Under the pieces are notes generated by a model, which was not told the DNA's origin, did not search any database, and saw nothing but the letters and a program-made list of their open reading frames with translations. Source: Clostridiales bacterium CHKCI001 (GTDB taxonomy: Bacteria; Bacillota; Clostridia; Lachnospirales; Lachnospiraceae). Taken from it: 64,000 nt of DNA. Both the position numbers and the translations under genes were made by a program. This document shows, piece after piece, positions 44,035 through 52,213 of the stretch. The first letter of the stretch is position 1. Every line of letters begins with the position of its first letter. Where the stretch lies: assembly GCA_900045905.1 (NCBI GenBank), contig FCNS01000012.1, forward strand, positions 124,001 through 188,000, written 5' to 3'.

Positions 44035-44694
44035 TTACTCAACAGGATCAATATCCCAGGAAGAAGATAGGCGATCCCAAAACTTTTCTAAAAATGGAAG
44101 AAACCGAAATCCGATTTTCAGAGGCTGATCTTTTTGAGTAATTGTTTCATAAGTATCATGGCTTAATAGACCTTGTAATTTTTGTTTGGATTGTTCTGGT
44201 ACAGTACCATAGGAGGCGTCTACAAAGCAAAGAGGAGGGTACATAACGCACCACCAATTTTGTCCTTTTGCCTCTCCGATACGAATTGTAAGTGATTCGT
44301 ATTGTCCTGGTGGAAACGTTAAGTCTCCATACGTTTTCGTCGGAAAGTAACAAGTCTCAATTTCTGCGGTAACATTTTGATCATTATCAAACGAGCGAAG
44401 GGTATCATGAGTAGTTGTCAAAATATCGGACATATGGGATTGAATGATTTGTTTTGCTTCTTCTTTTGAACTACAGTTGTTTAAAAAAGGAGAGAGTGTT
44501 TGTAATATAGCATTTTTAACTTCTAACTTTTGCTGTTGATCGATTTTACTGTCACTATTAGCGATGACGTGAAACCGCAGAAGTTGAGCTTCTAATTCTG
44601 CTGTTGGAGAGACTTTTTCTTTTGTATGTAGTGCCAATAGGCTAAATAAAAAGATAGATACAATAAAAAGAATAACTTTATATATGTTTTTCAA
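44035..44694 (-). CDS. spoIIR: Stage II sporulation protein R
   Basis: Secreted forespore signal that triggers pro-sigma-E processing by SpoIIGA in the mother cell. The 219-aa form starts LKNIYKVILFIVSIFLFSLLALHT, a signal-anchor. LRFHVIANSDSKIDQQQKLEVKNAIL and NWWCVMYPPLCFVD are diagnostic. I place the start at a TTG (44692-44694) 9 nt after AGGAGG. A longer frame to an ATG at 44745 would begin upstream of the sigma-F-like promoter at 44715-44743 and so cannot be made from it. Confidence 0.9.
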   Translation of the reverse strand: MKNIYKVILFIVSIFLFSLLALHTKEKVSPTAELEAQLLRFHVIANSDSKIDQQQKLEVKNAILQTLSPFLNNCSSKEEAKQIIQSHMSDILTTTHDTLRSFDNDQNVTAEIETCYFPTKTYGDLTFPPGQYESLTIRIGEAKGQNWWCVMYPPLCFVDASYGTVPEQSKQKLQGLLSHDTYETITQKDQPLKIGFRFLPFLEKFWDRLSSSWDIDPVE

Positions 44695-44714
44695 ATTAGA
44701 ACACCTCCTAGCTG

Positions 44715-44743
44715 TAGTATTGCCATATTTTTCATTTGTATTC
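44715..44743 (-). promoter_or_regulatory. spoIIR: Sigma-F-like promoter of spoIIR
   Basis: On the minus strand: GAATA (44739-44743), 14-nt spacer, GGCAATACTA (44715-44724). The -10 agrees fully with the sigma-F pattern GGNNANANTR, and the -35 has one mismatch to GYATA. spoIIR is a known sigma-F gene. Confidence 0.7.
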
Positions 44744-44860
44744 AAATATCAATAAAAGAAACTTCCACTGGAGATTTCTTTTACATATCACCATAATAAA
44801 AAAGTAATTGAGAAAGGCATTGAAATATAAATAAGAACATAGTAATATTGAAATGTAGAG

Positions 44861-44917
44861 AAGTGGAAAGTTGTATGTCGGAATAATAAATACTTTACTA
44901 TTTCCGCATGTCCACTT
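44861..44917. other. Imperfect hairpin between spoIIR and ddl
   Basis: AAGTGGA (44861-44867) pairs with TCCACTT (44911-44917). Inside, CGGAATAATAAA (44879-44890) pairs with TTTACTATTTCCG (44894-44906) with small gaps. No T-run follows. The rest of the 290-nt gap is AT-rich, with the spoIIR promoter on one side and no clear ddl promoter. Confidence 0.4.
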
Positions 44918-44983
44918 TACAATTTTAGAGTTCAAACTGAGAACGCTAAAAGGAATTTGATTGAAGGTTAAGGAGAATTATTT

Positions 44984-46042
44984 ATGGAAAAGAAAGTAGT
45001 GGCGGTATTATTTGGTGGTCAGTCTTCGGAACATGAAGTTTCTTGTATGTCAGCAACTAATATTATAGAATGTATCAATCACGATAAATATGATTTGTTC
45101 TTGATTGGGATTAAAAAATCAGGACAATGGGTCTATGTAAATTCTGTAGAAGAAATTCGGAATGATACATGGAGAGAATCAAAAATAGGAGTAGTAATTT
45201 CTCCAGATGCAACCAAGAAATGTGCTTATTTGTTCTTGGAGGATGGAATGGTAAAAGAGCAGAAATTAGATGTGATATTCCCTGTTTTGCATGGGTTATA
45301 TGGAGAGGATGGAACCGTTCAGGGACTATTTGAATTGGCTCAAATACCATATGTTGGATGTGGAGTATTGGCATCGGCAGTATCCATGGATAAGCTCTAT
45401 ACGAAAATTATTGTGGATACACTTGGAATTCGTCAAGCAAACTATGTGGGAGTTCATAGGGAAGAATTAGAACAGATGGAGGAAGCAGTTGCAAAGATAG
45501 AAGCAGTACTTCCATATCCTGTTTTTGTAAAGCCATCTTGCGCAGGCTCTTCCAAAGGGGTAAATAAAGCCGAGAATCGGATTGAATTAGAAGCCGCACT
45601 GATAGAGGCTGCAAAACATGACTCTAAAATTTTAGTAGAAGAAACAATCGTAGGAAGAGAGATTGAATGTGCAGTGCTAGCCGAGGAAACGGTAAAAGTA
45701 TCAGGAGTAGGAGAAATTTTGGCGGCAGCAGAATTTTATGACTATGATGCAAAATATAATAACGCAGAGTCAAAAACAGATGTAAATCCAGATCTTGGAG
45801 ATGGAATTGAAAGTGAAATAAGACAGGATGCTGCTCGTATTTTCCGTGCAGTAGATGGAAAAGGACTTGCACGTGTAGACTTTTTCCTAGACAAAGATGG
45901 TGTAGTATTTAATGAGATTAATACATTGCCTGGATTTACTGCAATTAGTATGTATCCGATGTTATGGGAAGAAAAGGGAATTTCCAAAAAGGAGCTTGTT
46001 CAAAGATTGATTGATACAGCGTTTATGAGAAAGGACGATTAA
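44984..46042 (+). CDS. ddl: D-alanine--D-alanine ligase
   Basis: Joins two D-Ala for the end of the peptidoglycan stem peptide. The 352-aa ATP-grasp enzyme has VLFGGQSSEHEVSCMSA, FPVLHGLYGEDGTVQGLFE, PYPVFVKPSCAGSSKGVNKA, EETIVGREIECAV and FNEINTLPGFTAISMYP. The omega-loop region is DYDAKYNNAES; a Tyr-Lys pair here is typical of D-Ala-D-Ala rather than D-Ala-D-Lac ligases, so no vancomycin resistance is implied. AAGGAG lies before the ATG. It overlaps murI (TAATG). Confidence 0.96.
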   Translation: MEKKVVAVLFGGQSSEHEVSCMSATNIIECINHDKYDLFLIGIKKSGQWVYVNSVEEIRNDTWRESKIGVVISPDATKKCAYLFLEDGMVKEQKLDVIFPVLHGLYGEDGTVQGLFELAQIPYVGCGVLASAVSMDKLYTKIIVDTLGIRQANYVGVHREELEQMEEAVAKIEAVLPYPVFVKPSCAGSSKGVNKAENRIELEAALIEAAKHDSKILVEETIVGREIECAVLAEETVKVSGVGEILAAAEFYDYDAKYNNAESKTDVNPDLGDGIESEIRQDAARIFRAVDGKGLARVDFFLDKDGVVFNEINTLPGFTAISMYPMLWEEKGISKKELVQRLIDTAFMRKDD

Positions 46043-46866
46043 TGATTATGGATAGGAATGCACCAATTGGGATATTTGATTCTGGCGTCGGTGGTATGAC
46101 GGTAGCCAGAGAAGTGATGCGACAGATACCAGATGAAAAAATTGTATATTTCGGAGATACTGCGCGAGTCCCATATGGAAGTAAGTCGTCTTCTACGATT
46201 TTACGGTATACAAGGCAAATTATAAAATTTTTAATGACAAAAAATGTAAAGGCTATTGTTGTAGCATGTAATACAGTTAGTGCACTTGCTTTGGAAGAAG
46301 TAAAACAGGAAATTGATATTCCAATTATTGGAGTTGTAAAACCAGGAGCTTTGGTGGCCTGTAATTCAACTCGTAATGGAAAAATTGGAGTAATTGGAAC
46401 CGAAGCTACGATTCGAAGTGATGTGTATAGTAGATTTATCCATGAAATTAATCCAGAATTACAGACAGTGGGAAAAGCATGTCCTCTTTTTGTTCCGCTT
46501 GTGGAAGAAGGGTTATGGGATGATCCAATTACAGAGGAAATTGCCAGAAGATATTTGAGCAGTATGCTGGAAGAGGGAATTGATACTTTGATTATGGGAT
46601 GTACCCATTATCCGTTGATTCGAAAATTATTAAAAAGAACGGTTGGAGAAGGGGTAAATTTAGTAAATCCAGCTTATGAGACAGCTGTACAGATGCGTCG
46701 TGTTTTAGAATGGGAAGACCTGATGAGAGAGGAACATTCTGAGAAGGCAGAAGATCAATATGAGTTCTATGTCAGTGATTTCCCAGAACGCTTCCAAAAT
46801 TTTGCAGATTCAATTCTTACCTTCCAAATTCATGCCCCATCCCAAATTAATATTGAGGAGTACTAA
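46042..46866 (+). CDS. murI: Glutamate racemase
   Basis: Makes D-glutamate for peptidoglycan. The 274-aa protein has APIGIFDSGVGGMTVAREV, VYFGDTARVPYG, the catalytic Cys in VVACNTVSA (about residue 77) and the second Cys in MGCTHYPL (about residue 190). Its ATG shares the A of the ddl TAA stop, so the two are translationally coupled. It sits with ddl and a DUF1934 gene in a cell-wall operon. Confidence 0.96.
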   Translation: MIMDRNAPIGIFDSGVGGMTVAREVMRQIPDEKIVYFGDTARVPYGSKSSSTILRYTRQIIKFLMTKNVKAIVVACNTVSALALEEVKQEIDIPIIGVVKPGALVACNSTRNGKIGVIGTEATIRSDVYSRFIHEINPELQTVGKACPLFVPLVEEGLWDDPITEEIARRYLSSMLEEGIDTLIMGCTHYPLIRKLLKRTVGEGVNLVNPAYETAVQMRRVLEWEDLMREEHSEKAEDQYEFYVSDFPERFQNFADSILTFQIHAPSQINIEEY

Positions 46867-46869
46867 GAA

Positions 46870-47292
46870 ATGACAAAAAATGTTCTAATTACTGTTCAGG
46901 GAATGCAGATAAACCTAAATGGAAGCGACAACGTGGAAGTGACAACAATCGGAAACTATTATTATAAGAATGGAAAACATTATATTTATTATGAAGAAAT
47001 ATTGGACTGTTCACAACCTCCAATTAAAAATTGGATTAAGATATATGACCAGAAAGTAGAAGTGTGTAAGAAAGGTGATTCTAATGTACAAATGTTTTTT
47101 GAAACAGGGAAAAAAAGTACAAGTTTGTACAAAACACCGTTTGGGACAATTGAGATAGGAATTTGTGCGCAAGAAATACGGTTTCACCAAACAGAAGAAA
47201 AGATAAAACTAGAACTGCGGTACGATTTGGAAATGAATGGAGAATATGTTGGAGATAGTTTCATTTATATGACAGTAGAAGCCAAACATTAA
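46870..47292 (+). CDS. DUF1934 (calycin-like) protein
   Basis: A 140-aa beta-rich cytosolic protein: NVLITVQGMQINLNGSDNVEVTTIGNYYYKNGKHYIYYEEI and the end YDLEMNGEYVGDSFIYMTVEAK. This matches the DUF1934/YwiB pattern, often found near murI or arginyl-tRNA synthetase. Its function is unknown. It starts 3 nt after murI. Its last codons lie inside the terminator hairpin (47278-47303), so the stop codon is in the loop region. Confidence 0.85.
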   Translation: MTKNVLITVQGMQINLNGSDNVEVTTIGNYYYKNGKHYIYYEEILDCSQPPIKNWIKIYDQKVEVCKKGDSNVQMFFETGKKSTSLYKTPFGTIEIGICAQEIRFHQTEEKIKLELRYDLEMNGEYVGDSFIYMTVEAKH

Positions 47293-47303
47293 TGTTTGGC
47301 TTC
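47278..47303. terminator. Palindromic terminator overlapping the DUF1934 stop codon
   Basis: GAAGCCAAACATT and AATGTTTGGCTTC form a perfect 26-bp palindrome. The TAA at 47290-47292 is at its centre. The flanks are T-rich in both directions and it serves convergent genes. Confidence 0.7.
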
Positions 47304-47335
47304 AGTCTGCATATTTTCTTATATAAAAATAACGA

Positions 47336-47815
47336 TTATTTTTTCTTTTCTTTTTTTGTATTAGATGTATCGTTAGTGTTTTTCTTAAAACGGTCAAAAA
47401 ATTTCTTTTTCTTTGGTGGAGTGATAATCGAACCTCCACGGACACTTTTGATTTCTGTAATATAAATACCACTAATTACGACTTTAACTTCTTTTTTGGT
47501 AGGGATTGCTTCAAAAACGTTCGCATCTGCAATTAAAGTCATGATTCTTGGACCAATTTTGGCTTTAACAAAATACATTTTAGCACGTCTCATGTATTTT
47601 GGAACTTCATTCATGACAATATCAGGAAGTCCAGCATCTTTTAATCTCATTTTCTTTTTATCAATTACGAGCATGGAAACGACTTGTTTCATTGCTTCCA
47701 TTTGGGCCTTCTGAGCTTCCTGCTTTTTAGCCATCTTTGTTCCTACAAAGTAAAGTACAACCAAAGCAATTAAAACTATCAGAAGGACAATTATTAGTAT
47801 ATGCCACCACTCCAT
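47336..47815 (-). CDS. Single-pass membrane protein with basic tail, unknown
   Basis: 159 aa. MEWWHILIIVLLIVLIALVVLYFVGTKM is one N-terminal membrane segment, followed by a helical linker rich in Lys and Gln. A small folded part follows (about 60-120: VIDKKKMRLKDAGLPDIVMNEVPKYMRRAKMYFVKAKIGPRIMTLIADANVFEAIPTKKEVKVVISGIYITEI). The tail is very basic, Lys and Asn-rich. I do not recognise a named family. The ATG at 47815 lies 8 nt after GAGGAGG; the longer frame from 47842 runs through that site. Confidence 0.65.
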   Translation of the reverse strand: MEWWHILIIVLLIVLIALVVLYFVGTKMAKKQEAQKAQMEAMKQVVSMLVIDKKKMRLKDAGLPDIVMNEVPKYMRRAKMYFVKAKIGPRIMTLIADANVFEAIPTKKEVKVVISGIYITEIKSVRGGSIITPPKKKKFFDRFKKNTNDTSNTKKEKKK

Positions 47816-47901
47816 AATAAAATCCTCCTCATTCTTTTGCATATTCTTTATAATTATATCATTCCTTTATTACTCATGCAAGCGTAATTTATTGGTTTTT
47901 G

Positions 47902-47930
47902 GAATAAATTTTGAAATGTTGGCATAGAGT
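47902..47930 (+). promoter_or_regulatory. spoIID: Sigma-E-like promoter of spoIID
   Basis: GAATAAAT (47902-47909), 13-nt spacer, CATAGAGT (47923-47930), close to the sigma-E pattern GHATAHAT and CATACAHT. spoIID is a known sigma-E gene. Confidence 0.5.
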
Positions 47931-47950
47931 GTAGGAAAGGAGTGGTGAGA

Positions 47951-48886
47951 ATGCGGATAAAACCAGCTGCAATTTTAATAGCGATACTTCTCGCAATTTT
48001 ATTGCCATATGCAGCAGTATTGGTCTTTGGAAAAAGAGTAAATTCCGTTGATAATAGATCCGATGGAAGACAGATTGAGTCACAAACTGAAACTGTCAGT
48101 GCAGAAGATTATGTTGTTCGTCTCGTGGCTGCTGAAATACCAGTAGATTATCATATAGAAGCGTTGAAAGCGCAAGCAGTAATTGCCAGAACCTATTTAT
48201 ATCAGGCAATAGGAGAAAGTGAAAGTTTTGCTGAAGCAAATCTTCCTGAACAGGGGTGGACAGAGGCAAAAATGCAAGAAGAATGGGGAGAAAACTGGGA
48301 GGAAAATCAAAAAAAAATTCAGCAGGCAGTCAAGGAGACAGAATCTAGTGTAATAACTTTTAATGGGAGTTTAACGCAGATGTTATATCATAAAGTAAGT
48401 AGTGGGACAACCCGTACCGATGAAAGTGGGGTTTGCCCATATTTAAAAAGTAGAGAAAGTTCTTATGATATTCAAGCAGATGGTTATTTACAGATGAAAA
48501 TTTTCACAGAACAAGAGTTTGCTCAAATATTGCAAACTGCTTATCCAGATCGTGCAATTTCTTCGGATAATTTATTCGCAACTTTGCAAATACTGGCCAA
48601 AGACGGCAGTGGATATATTGAACAGATGCAAATTGGAGGATGTGAATTTCAAGGATTGGAGGTTGCAAATGCGCTTCAAATGAGTTCCTGCTGTATTAGT
48701 TTTGAAGAATATGAGGGGAAATTACGTGTTATTAGTAGGGGTATCGGACATGGATATGGAATGAGTCAATGGGGAGCTTCTAAAATGGGAGAAGAAGGAA
48801 AAAGTTGGGAAGAAATTTTAAGGTACTACTATGATTTTGATGCAGGACTTCAGATTCAAAATATAACGAACGGTCAAGTTATATGA
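47951..48886 (+). CDS. spoIID: Stage II sporulation protein D
   Basis: Membrane-bound lytic transglycosylase that thins septal peptidoglycan during engulfment, with SpoIIM and SpoIIP. The 311-aa protein has one N-terminal membrane segment. The SpoIID/LytB domain shows VRLVAAEIPVDYHIEALKAQAVIARTYL, with the catalytic Glu in AAEIP, then YHKVSSGTTRTDESGV and the C-terminal GIGHGYGMSQWGASKMG. AAAGGAG lies 8 nt before the ATG at 47951; GTG codons at 47942 and 47945 lie in between. Confidence 0.94.
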   Translation: MRIKPAAILIAILLAILLPYAAVLVFGKRVNSVDNRSDGRQIESQTETVSAEDYVVRLVAAEIPVDYHIEALKAQAVIARTYLYQAIGESESFAEANLPEQGWTEAKMQEEWGENWEENQKKIQQAVKETESSVITFNGSLTQMLYHKVSSGTTRTDESGVCPYLKSRESSYDIQADGYLQMKIFTEQEFAQILQTAYPDRAISSDNLFATLQILAKDGSGYIEQMQIGGCEFQGLEVANALQMSSCCISFEEYEGKLRVISRGIGHGYGMSQWGASKMGEEGKSWEEILRYYYDFDAGLQIQNITNGQVI

Positions 48887-48949
48887 TTCGATCTTCTAAT
48901 AGGAAGAGGAAAATTTTTGCATAAAAGGAGAAAAATTATAAAAGGCTTC

Positions 48950-48978
48950 GTATAAGTTTTGGATTTTGGGTAACAATT
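48950..48978 (+). promoter_or_regulatory. spoIIQ: Sigma-F-like promoter of spoIIQ
   Basis: GTATA (48950-48954), 14-nt spacer, GGTAACAATT (48969-48978): 9 of 10 positions of the sigma-F -10 pattern. It has the same spacing as the spoIIR promoter in this window. Confidence 0.65.
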
Positions 48979-48995
48979 TTATTGAGGTGATAAAA

Positions 48996-49670
48996 TTGAA
49001 AAAATTCAAAATGATTATGAAGGATAAGGTTGTTCAGGTAATATTACTGCTGTGCTTTGTACTTTGTACAACAGTTGCAATTGCAGCAGTTTATAAAAAT
49101 GGACAAGATAGTACAAAGGAGCCATCAACAGTGGATATGAATGCTTCTAAAAATATGGCTGAACAAGAAGTGGCAAAGGCTACAGAAGAAACTACAACTA
49201 CGGCACAGACAACGGCGCAAGATGCAGCAGCAAATGCAGATGTAGTTATTCCAAATTTTTCAGCAGAGAGTCGTCTGGCATGGCCAATTCAGGGAAATAT
49301 TCTAATGGGATTCTCTATGGATACAACGGTATACTATTCTACTCTAAAACAATATAAAGTAAGTCCAGCCGTTCTAATTCAAGGGGAAGTAGGAACAGGA
49401 GTAGCTGCTCCAGCCGATGCTCAGATTGTTTCGATTGGAAGCGATGAAGAAATTGGAAATTACGTTATGTTAAATCTTGGAAATGGATATCAGGCTAAGA
49501 TTGGAAACCTGAAAGATATTACTGTACAGGAAGGACAGTTTGTAAGACAGGGAAACATTCTTGGCGCAATTAGTGATCCAACTGCTTATTATTCAGTAGA
49601 AGGACCAAATGTATATTTTCAGTTATTGAATGGAGAAACCCCAATTGATCCATTAGACTATCTACAGTAA
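48996..49670 (+). CDS. spoIIQ: SpoIIQ-like M23-family engulfment protein, apparently without metal ligands
   Basis: 224 aa: a short cytosolic tail, one membrane segment (about residues 13-33), a Thr/Ala/Glu linker, then a LytM/M23 fold (about 95-224: LAWPIQGNILMGFSMDTTVYYSTLKQYKVSPAVLIQGEVGTGVAAPADAQIVSIG). The metal ligands of active M23 enzymes (HxxxD, and HxH near the end) are absent: the H-x-H place reads VYFQLLNG. It should therefore be a structural zipper partner of SpoIIIAH, as in Bacillus. The start is a TTG at 48996 with GAGGTGA 5 nt upstream; a longer frame begins within the promoter. spoIID lies just upstream, the usual order in Clostridia. Confidence 0.88.
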   Translation: MKKFKMIMKDKVVQVILLLCFVLCTTVAIAAVYKNGQDSTKEPSTVDMNASKNMAEQEVAKATEETTTTAQTTAQDAAANADVVIPNFSAESRLAWPIQGNILMGFSMDTTVYYSTLKQYKVSPAVLIQGEVGTGVAAPADAQIVSIGSDEEIGNYVMLNLGNGYQAKIGNLKDITVQEGQFVRQGNILGAISDPTAYYSVEGPNVYFQLLNGETPIDPLDYLQ

Positions 49671-49699
49671 AAAGATTAAAAAATCTATTTAGAAAGATT

Positions 49700-49920
49700 C
49701 ATTAGTGTTTTGTTTGAATGCAGAGCGGGCAGTCCCCCGCTTCAAGTGCGGGGAGCACTAAGCGGGAGACTGCCCTTGTCAGTGGGAGATTGAAAGCCCT
49801 CACTGACAAGCTGCAAAGCAGCCTGTGTTCACGACAAAGTAGCAAAGCGGATTACGAGTGTCCGCTTTACTGGTATTTTATAAGGGAAATTTAAGATATC
49901 AGAAAGACAAAACACTAATG
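49700..49920. repeat. MITE-like, GC-rich, multi-hairpin element with 14-bp terminal inverted repeats
   Basis: CATTAGTGTTTTGT (49700-49713) and ACAAAACACTAATG (49907-49920) are perfect terminal inverted repeats. Inside are four stacked hairpins. GGGCAGTC/GACTGCCC (49727-49734, 49768-49775) encloses CCCCGC/GCGGGG. CTTGTCAGTG/CACTGACAAG (49775-49784, 49801-49810), GCTGC/GCAGC (49810-49822) and AAAGCGGA/TCCGCTTT (49844-49851, 49861-49868) follow. G+C is far above the flanks. No ORF. Its right half has a diverged copy near 52214-52320. It accounts for about half of the 437-nt gap after spoIIQ; the rest is AT-rich. Confidence 0.7.
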
Positions 49921-50106
49921 TTTTTACATAAAATGAAAAATTTTTAAATAAAGGTTCTGTTTTAAACGGAGAGTCTTTCTTGATAAAAACGAACTGTTCA
50001 GTAAGTAAATTTTTTGATATAATAAAAATAAGTGGTCATGTTTAGCTGCCTTAAAAAAAGATCGATAGAATAGATACTATAATAGACGGAAAGGAAAATT
50101 AATATT

Positions 50107-51054
50107 ATGAAGCAGATCCGTGCAGTAGCAATCATTGGATTGGGAGCAATTGGAGGAGTTGTAGCTCCTGGATTAGAACAGGCTTTAGGTCATGGAAATT
50201 TGAGAGTAGTTGCAGGAGGAAAACGGAAAGAACGACTGGAAAATGGAGTTATTATTAATAATAAAGTATGGAAATTTTCAGTTATAGATCCAAAGGAATC
50301 CACAACACCAGCAGACTTTGTGATTTTTGCTGTAAAAAATACACAGCTAAAAGAAGCAATCGAAGATGCACGCAACCAGATTGGACCCAATACGATTGTA
50401 ATGTCCTTATTAAATGGAGTAGAAAGTGAGACATATTTAGAAGAAAACTTCTATCCAGAGAATGTATTATATTCGATTATTCGAATTCCTGCATTAAATG
50501 TGAATGGAAAAATTTCTTATCCAGCGAGAGCAAAAGGAATTTCTTTTAATGCGAAGGATAATAATAAAGAAAATGAAAATGTAGTAGCAGTAAAAAGGCT
50601 ATTTGAAAAAGCTCATATTGCCCATGAAGTAGCAGATGATATCCATTATACGATGTGGTATAAATTCATGACGAATGTAAGTGAAAATCAGATCGCAGCC
50701 ATTCTTGGAATGCCATACAGAGCTTTTCAAGTTAGTGAACATGTGAATGTAATTCGTGAAATGGTATCGAAAGAGGTAGTTGCAATTGCAAATGCTGCTG
50801 GAATTGGACTTTCGGAAAGAGAATTAGTACAGCAAAAAGAGTACCTGATGAAAATGATTCCATATGGAAAACCATCGACGTTACAAGACTTAGAAGCAGG
50901 GAAAAAGACAGAGGTAGATTATTTTGCTGGTGCTGTTATTCGTCTTGGAAAAAAATATAATGTTCCGACTCCATATAATGAAATGTTTTATCATATGATC
51001 CATGCGCTAGAAGAAAAAGCAGAAATATTGTCTTCTATTGATAATCTGTATTGA
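50107..51054 (+). CDS. Ketopantoate reductase family protein (PanE/ApbA)
   Basis: A 315-aa NAD(P)H-dependent reductase-like protein. The Rossmann start is AVAIIGLGAIGGVVAPGLEQ. DFVIFAVKNTQLKEAIEDAR and VMSLLNGVESE are family marks, and the C-terminal helical domain has WYKFMTNVSENQIAAILG, with the Lys-x(3)-Asn pattern, and KPSTLQDLEAGKKTEVD. It could make pantoate for CoA or reduce another 2-oxoacid; no other pan gene is nearby, so I leave the symbol empty. AAAGGAAAAT precedes the ATG and a strong terminator follows. Confidence 0.88.
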   Translation: MKQIRAVAIIGLGAIGGVVAPGLEQALGHGNLRVVAGGKRKERLENGVIINNKVWKFSVIDPKESTTPADFVIFAVKNTQLKEAIEDARNQIGPNTIVMSLLNGVESETYLEENFYPENVLYSIIRIPALNVNGKISYPARAKGISFNAKDNNKENENVVAVKRLFEKAHIAHEVADDIHYTMWYKFMTNVSENQIAAILGMPYRAFQVSEHVNVIREMVSKEVVAIANAAGIGLSERELVQQKEYLMKMIPYGKPSTLQDLEAGKKTEVDYFAGAVIRLGKKYNVPTPYNEMFYHMIHALEEKAEILSSIDNLY

Positions 51055-51084
51055 AGCGAAAACAGATAGATTTTAAGTTTTTGA

Positions 51085-51130
51085 CCATAAAGATTTTCCT
51101 ATTTTGTCAGAAAATCTTTATGGTTTTTTC
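51085..51130. terminator. Intrinsic terminator after the PanE-like gene
   Basis: CCATAAAGATTTTC (51085-51098) pairs perfectly with GAAAATCTTTATGG (51110-51123), followed by T6. Confidence 0.9.
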
Positions 51131-51186
51131 TATAAAACTTCTATATATTACGGATGATTTTGATATCTACTTGGGGTATAGTTATT

Positions 51187-52014
51187 TTAGCTGTCATATT
51201 CATCTAGGAAACTATATTTCTTATGATGGCGTTCCCACCCAATCATTGTATCTAAATTTACATTATGAGTGCTTCGGAAAATATTGCTGTCAATAAAAGG
51301 GCTCACCGTTCTTAACTGTTTAATTAATAATTTCATTTCTTCTCGTTTTGATGTGACTTGTTCCTCTGGTCGGCTGAGATTTTCCGTAAAACGACAGGCA
51401 CATTGAATAAATGTAAGTTGGTTATAGTGTTGCCAGTGTATAATATCCTCTTCTTTAATTAAATACATAGGACGAATTAATTCCATTCCAGGGAAATTCG
51501 TACTATGTAATTTGGGCATCATAGATTTCATTTGGCCGCTGTAGAGCATACTCATCATTGTAGTTTCGATAACATCATCGAAATGGTGTCCAAGAGCAAT
51601 TTTATTGCATCCAAGTTCTTTCGCATAAGCATATAAATGACCACGGCGCATGCGAGCACATAAATAGCATGGGGAATCATGGACTTCCTCCACAACAGAA
51701 AAAATATTGGACTCAAAAATTTTGATTGGGATATTTAAAAGCTGAGCATTATATTCAATTTGCTCACGATTTTTTTTATTATAACCTGGGTCCATTACAA
51801 TAAATTCTAATCTAAAATCGAATTTTCCATGCCGCTTAATTTCTTGTAAAAGTTTAGCACAAAGCATGGAATCTTTTCCTCCAGAGATGCAGACAGCAAT
51901 TTGATCCCCTTGTTGAAGTAATTGATAATCATTTATAGCTGTAGTAAACTTGCACCAGATTTCTTTTCTATATTTTTTAATAATACTACGTTCAATTTCT
52001 TGATAACGTTCCAT
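51187..52014 (-). CDS. PP-loop ATPase of the TtcA family (tRNA 2-thiolation-like)
   Basis: A 275-aa N-type ATP pyrophosphatase. The PP-loop is AVCISGGKDSMLCAKLL. A CxxC pair follows in PCYLCARMRRGHLY, and ALGHHFDDVIETTMMSMLYSG is the second family mark. TtcA-type enzymes use an Fe-S cluster to thiolate tRNA. The target base here is uncertain, because Firmicutes carry several paralogues. The ATG at 52014 follows GGAGG at 5 nt; an upstream in-frame ATG at 52026 overlaps that site. It is convergent with the PanE-like gene. Confidence 0.88.
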   Translation of the reverse strand: MERYQEIERSIIKKYRKEIWCKFTTAINDYQLLQQGDQIAVCISGGKDSMLCAKLLQEIKRHGKFDFRLEFIVMDPGYNKKNREQIEYNAQLLNIPIKIFESNIFSVVEEVHDSPCYLCARMRRGHLYAYAKELGCNKIALGHHFDDVIETTMMSMLYSGQMKSMMPKLHSTNFPGMELIRPMYLIKEEDIIHWQHYNQLTFIQCACRFTENLSRPEEQVTSKREEMKLLIKQLRTVSPFIDSNIFRSTHNVNLDTMIGWERHHKKYSFLDEYDS

Positions 52015-52213
52015 AAATTCCTCCATAAAAATAAAGTTTAGAATAGTGAATTCATTGATAGTTTTTCTGATTCACTGTTTTATAAGACTGATATAAATAG
52101 TATCTTGATAGAAAAAATATAAATAATATAATCTATTGCATTAAATCTATATTGTAGCATAGAAGCCTTATTTTTGAAAGTATGATTTAAATGAAGAATA
52201 AGCAATTTTTCAT

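Noticed and set aside
44984-46042. D-Ala-D-Lac ligase (vancomycin resistance) reading of ddl
   Set aside because: Omega-loop Tyr-Lys and the neighbourhood with murI point to a housekeeping D-Ala-D-Ala ligase; no vanH or vanX.
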